Assembly: GCA_964017065.1 (NCBI GenBank)
Contig: OZ024784.1
Span: forward strand, 12,195,152-12,259,151
DNA: 64,000 nucleotides
Reading direction: 5' to 3'
Origin: Haliclona indistincta
Taxonomy: Eukaryota > Porifera > Demospongiae > Haplosclerida > Chalinidae
The notes under the pieces are model-generated. The model searched no databases. It had not been told where the DNA came from and saw nothing but the letters and a program-made list of their open reading frames with translations. Shown piece after piece: positions 61,347 to 64,000 of this stretch. How positions within the stretch are numbered: the first letter of the stretch is position 1; every line of letters starts with the position of its first letter. Position numbers and translations under genes: made by a program.

Positions 61347-61508
61347 GAGGTGTTACAACCTCTCTTAACGGACACTCCCAATAGCGGACACATTCATATA
61401 ACGGACAATTTGCTGATGTACGTAACAATACAGATTGAACCTCCATGTTAAGGACACCTCCATACAATGGACAAAAATCACTTGCCCAACTTGTAGAGGT
61501 TTCACTGT
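61347..61508. mobile_element. Short pogo/Tigger-like MITE
   Basis: The right end read inward is TACAGTGAAACCTCTACAAG, which resembles the CAGTG-rich termini of pogo/Tigger elements and is next to TA. The left end has TTACAACCTCTCTTAACGG. The inside has repeats of ACGGACAC. Assignment to this group is from recalled terminal consensus. Confidence 0.5.
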
Positions 61509-61510
61509 AG

Positions 61511-62059
61511 TTCACTCAGTGCAGCTTCATTTCGTGGTCTGATTTAGTCCAAAAACAAAACACTGACATAGCAGTCTCCTTGTGCTTGAGAATTCAGAAT
61601 TAAGAGAAGGTGATGTAAGAGCAATCCTGGTGGCTGCAAGTAAGATAAAGTCCCCTAATTTGGAACACCTTTCGACTTTACGCTGCCTAACTTCTGAAGC
61701 AGAAATAATATACACTCGAGCTACTACATATGGCTTCCAACTTACAGCACTGCAACTTTGAACATCTAGTTTTACAACATAACCAGAGCGCTGCAAGTTT
61801 GTTGGCCTAACTGGAATTGAGAAAAATTGGTGAGTGGTGCCTAATTTGGGACATTTCTGTATTTTCGTTTTACAACGTGTTTTCAATGCAGAATCAACTA
61901 CTCTGACATTCAACAGTCTAGGATATAAAAAGAGATACTAGATTTGAGCTGGGATATAAATGGTAGACTACTAGAATTGAGCTGGAATATAAAAGATACT
62001 GGATATAACTTGAAGTTGAGCCATGGGATATAAAGTTACTGATTATATTAGCGATATGA
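61511..62059. other. Non-coding interval
   Basis: No supported gene. A short internal repeat of GAGCTGGGATATAAA-like sequence lies at 61919-62035. Confidence 0.4.
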
Positions 62060-62062
62060 TAC

Positions 62063-62336
62063 TCAAGAAAGAGAAGGAAAGAGAATGACTGGACCAGTGT
62101 GTGGCATTTCCTTTACTGCTGGAAGAAATAACTTGAGAAACCACTCCAAGAAATTATTCCCCCCATCCATCCCGAATCCGACATAGAGAAACGTGTACCA
62201 GGGGGCACCTTGCGTGTTACGAGACAAGAGGTGTTTCCCTTTGTAGACTGTGTAAGGAGACAGCCTCTCTCCAATTGCAGAGCCACAGGTGTGGAGTGTG
62301 ATGTATTTACGACCACGAACATTGTCAGCCTGGTCT
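62063..62336 (-). pseudogene. Second, truncated copy of the pogo-type transposase
   Basis: This segment repeats, in the same orientation and at high identity, the part of the transposase at about 63350-63580 (REYITLHT, AIGERL, FLYVGFGMDGG, TGPVILF). It begins directly after the stop codon of the PHD-containing ORF and stops after the second catalytic motif region. Frames shift within it. Confidence 0.75.
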
Positions 62337-63690
62337 CTAATCCTCCTTGCAGGCAGGACAAATCCACTTGAGTTTCGGATCGGGCCTGTCCAGATGACCA
62401 GCACACCAATAGTGATGCCATCGCCAACAACCACGTTCGTCGCACCCCAATCCATGCTTCCTTTGCATCATCATCATAGTGGCCTCTACAACCTTGACAA
62501 GCACTCTCATCCTCTCCACTGACTTTCTTTCTGCGTGGTTGCTGTTGTTTCTGCCCACGTTGTTTTCTTGGTTTTCCTTTTTTGGCAGCTTTCTTCTCTT
62601 TCTCTTGCTGTTTGCAAAAATCTCATCTTCTGTTAAAGCTTCTCTGTAGTGCCTTGGTTGAGTCCACCCTATAACTGCAGTAGATGCTACTCTAACCCCA
62701 CGAGACACAAAAAGGTTACCAAAGATCTGTGCTATATGAATTGTTACTGGGGTTGGTGGTGGCTGTAAGGGTGTAGCCTGTGGTTGGGTAGAAATATCAG
62801 ATCTTGTTGATGATGCTGCAGACAGGTGTAGACACAGATGATGTTGTAGTTGCTGACGTGATGATGTCGTAGAAGGACGCATTGATCGCGATGATGTTGT
62901 TGTACATGGACCCGATGATCCTGATGTTGTAGATGGACTTGCTGATCTTGATGTTGTAGAAGCTAATGACCTCAATGTTGATGGACCTTGTGAACTTGGC
63001 TCAGCTGTGAAAGGCACTGATATATTCAGTTTCGAAGCTGGAATGGCATCTCTTGAAAGTGGATGATTACCACTACCTCTGAAGCTACCAGTCAGTTGTT
63101 CAGGCAGGAGAACGTGAGGCCACATCTTAGCTACAAGTGATGGAAATGCAGCTTTGTCAACTTTTGTTGCCATGGTTTCTATTTTGAATTCCTTCAATAC
63201 ATGTGCCCAAACTTTCTTTAGGGGCCGTAAACGCTTATGTTCAGTGACTGTAATAGGTGTGTGGTGTGAGGTGGAAATGTGTACAGTGTGACATCATGTT
63301 GCCTTGCTGTTTTTACAAGATCAAGCGTAGAATGTGACTGGTGGCCATCTAGAAAGAGAATGACTGGACCAGTATGTGCCATTCCTTTACTGCTGGAAGA
63401 GAAACCACTCCAAGAAATTAGCCCCCCATCCATCCCGAATCCGACATAGAGAAACGTGTACCAGGAGGGCACCTTGCGTGTTACGAGACAAGAAGTGTTT
63501 CTCTTTGTAAGGAAACAGCCTCTCTCCAATTGCAGAGCCACAGGTGGAGTGTGATGTATTCACGACCACTACCACCCCCTGTCTCATGAACATTCTTCTC
63601 TCCTCTACGCGCAAGAACTCTTCTAGATGCAACAGCTAAACAGATACCTGTCTCGTCACAATTCCAAAGGCGCTGTTGCTAGGAGACATC
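62337..63690 (-). pseudogene. Decayed pogo/Tigger-type DDE transposase with C-terminal PHD finger
   Basis: Reading down the minus strand: LWNCDETGICLAVASRRVLA (first catalytic Asp, about 63660), REYITLHT, then a frameshift. VILFLDGHQSHSTLDLVK carries the second Asp, and PPHTTHLLQSLNISVYGP is the third-motif region, where the usual QPLD Asp is Asn. A one-base deletion near 63221 creates a stop (GGCCCCTAAAG). The frame then runs on from KEFKIETMATK for 286 codons through a Ser/Thr-rich linker to a PHD-type zinc finger (CDERGCWRWHHYWCAGHL, WICPACKED). The DNA-binding N-terminus lies beyond or near the window end. Two frameshifts and the lost catalytic Asp mark it as inactive. Confidence 0.8.
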
Positions 63691-64000
63691 TCATGCAGTT
63701 TATGCTTTGTAAAAAGCTTCTGTGTGAAACCGCAATTATAATTATTATTGCAATTTCTATTATCACTAACCTGTAAATTACTGAAGTAGTTGTCCATGAC
63801 TTCAGTTGTTGACGCTAATGCCCTGTTGGTTGGAAAGTGCTGTGGTCTCCTTTCAGATACATGTAGTGATAGCCATCGCTTCAGGAACCCCTCTTACCGG
63901 ACTCCATCTTTGAGTGGTGTTTCCCTGTCTTCAGATTGTAGATAGTCATGGACCACTCTCGCAACAATCATCTAAACCCACACTCAGCTAGCTCTTGGCA

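Noticed and set aside
61527..61913. 128-codon minus-strand ORF
   Set aside because: No recognisable motif; lies between mobile elements and has no neighbouring exons.

Overview
This is eukaryotic nuclear DNA, most probably from an early-branching animal, and a sponge is my best guess. The reasons are AT-rich intergenic DNA, many introns of only about 45-100 bp with clean GT/AG borders, very tight head-to-head and tail-to-tail genes, and an animal gene set: a tolloid-like CUB/EGF protein, a GoLoco-RapGAP, PXYLP1, COPB2, DCAF17 and LRRC34. A unicellular holozoan is not formally excluded. I found no tRNA, rRNA, CRISPR or prokaryotic features.

Layout. 1-370 is a 26-bp satellite. 371-8684 is mostly AT-rich non-coding DNA with two small inverted-repeat elements and one weak four-exon gene candidate. 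8685-11715 holds a head-to-head pair: an N-terminal piece of GTF2H2 (-) and a tolloid-like secreted protein with a degenerate protease domain (+). 12190-13231 is a swiprosin (EFHD) gene (+). 13528-18506 is a Rap1GAP (-), with probable 5' UTR exons reaching about 24 kb through a repeat-bearing region. 24425-30095 is an unconventional myosin with a C-terminal SH2-like domain (-). A dense housekeeping block follows: DCAF17 (+), MYBBP1A (-), an SLC25A33/36 carrier (-), PXYLP1 (+), LRRC34 (+), CENPS (-), COPB2 (+), an ABCC4-like transporter (+, 49154-59321), a UPF0561/C2orf68-like gene (-) and the first two exons of MAD2L2/REV7 (+). The last 3 kb carries MITE-like elements and a decayed pogo/Tigger-type transposase with a PHD finger.

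The genes do not form one pathway. Several neighbours share short promoters: GTF2H2/tolloid-like 140 bp, myosin/DCAF17 514 bp, carrier/PXYLP1 347 bp, CENPS/COPB2 155 bp, C2orf68-like/MAD2L2 83 bp. Convergent pairs nearly touch; DCAF17 and MYBBP1A stop codons are 19 bp apart.

The most interesting items are the SH2-tailed myosin whose FLVR arginine is replaced by Phe, the tolloid-like protein with all zinc ligands lost, and the 4.7-kb second intron of the ABCC gene, which holds three near-perfect long hairpins and at least two nested terminal-inverted-repeat elements. One of these elements ends in the same sequence that makes up the satellite at the start of the window.
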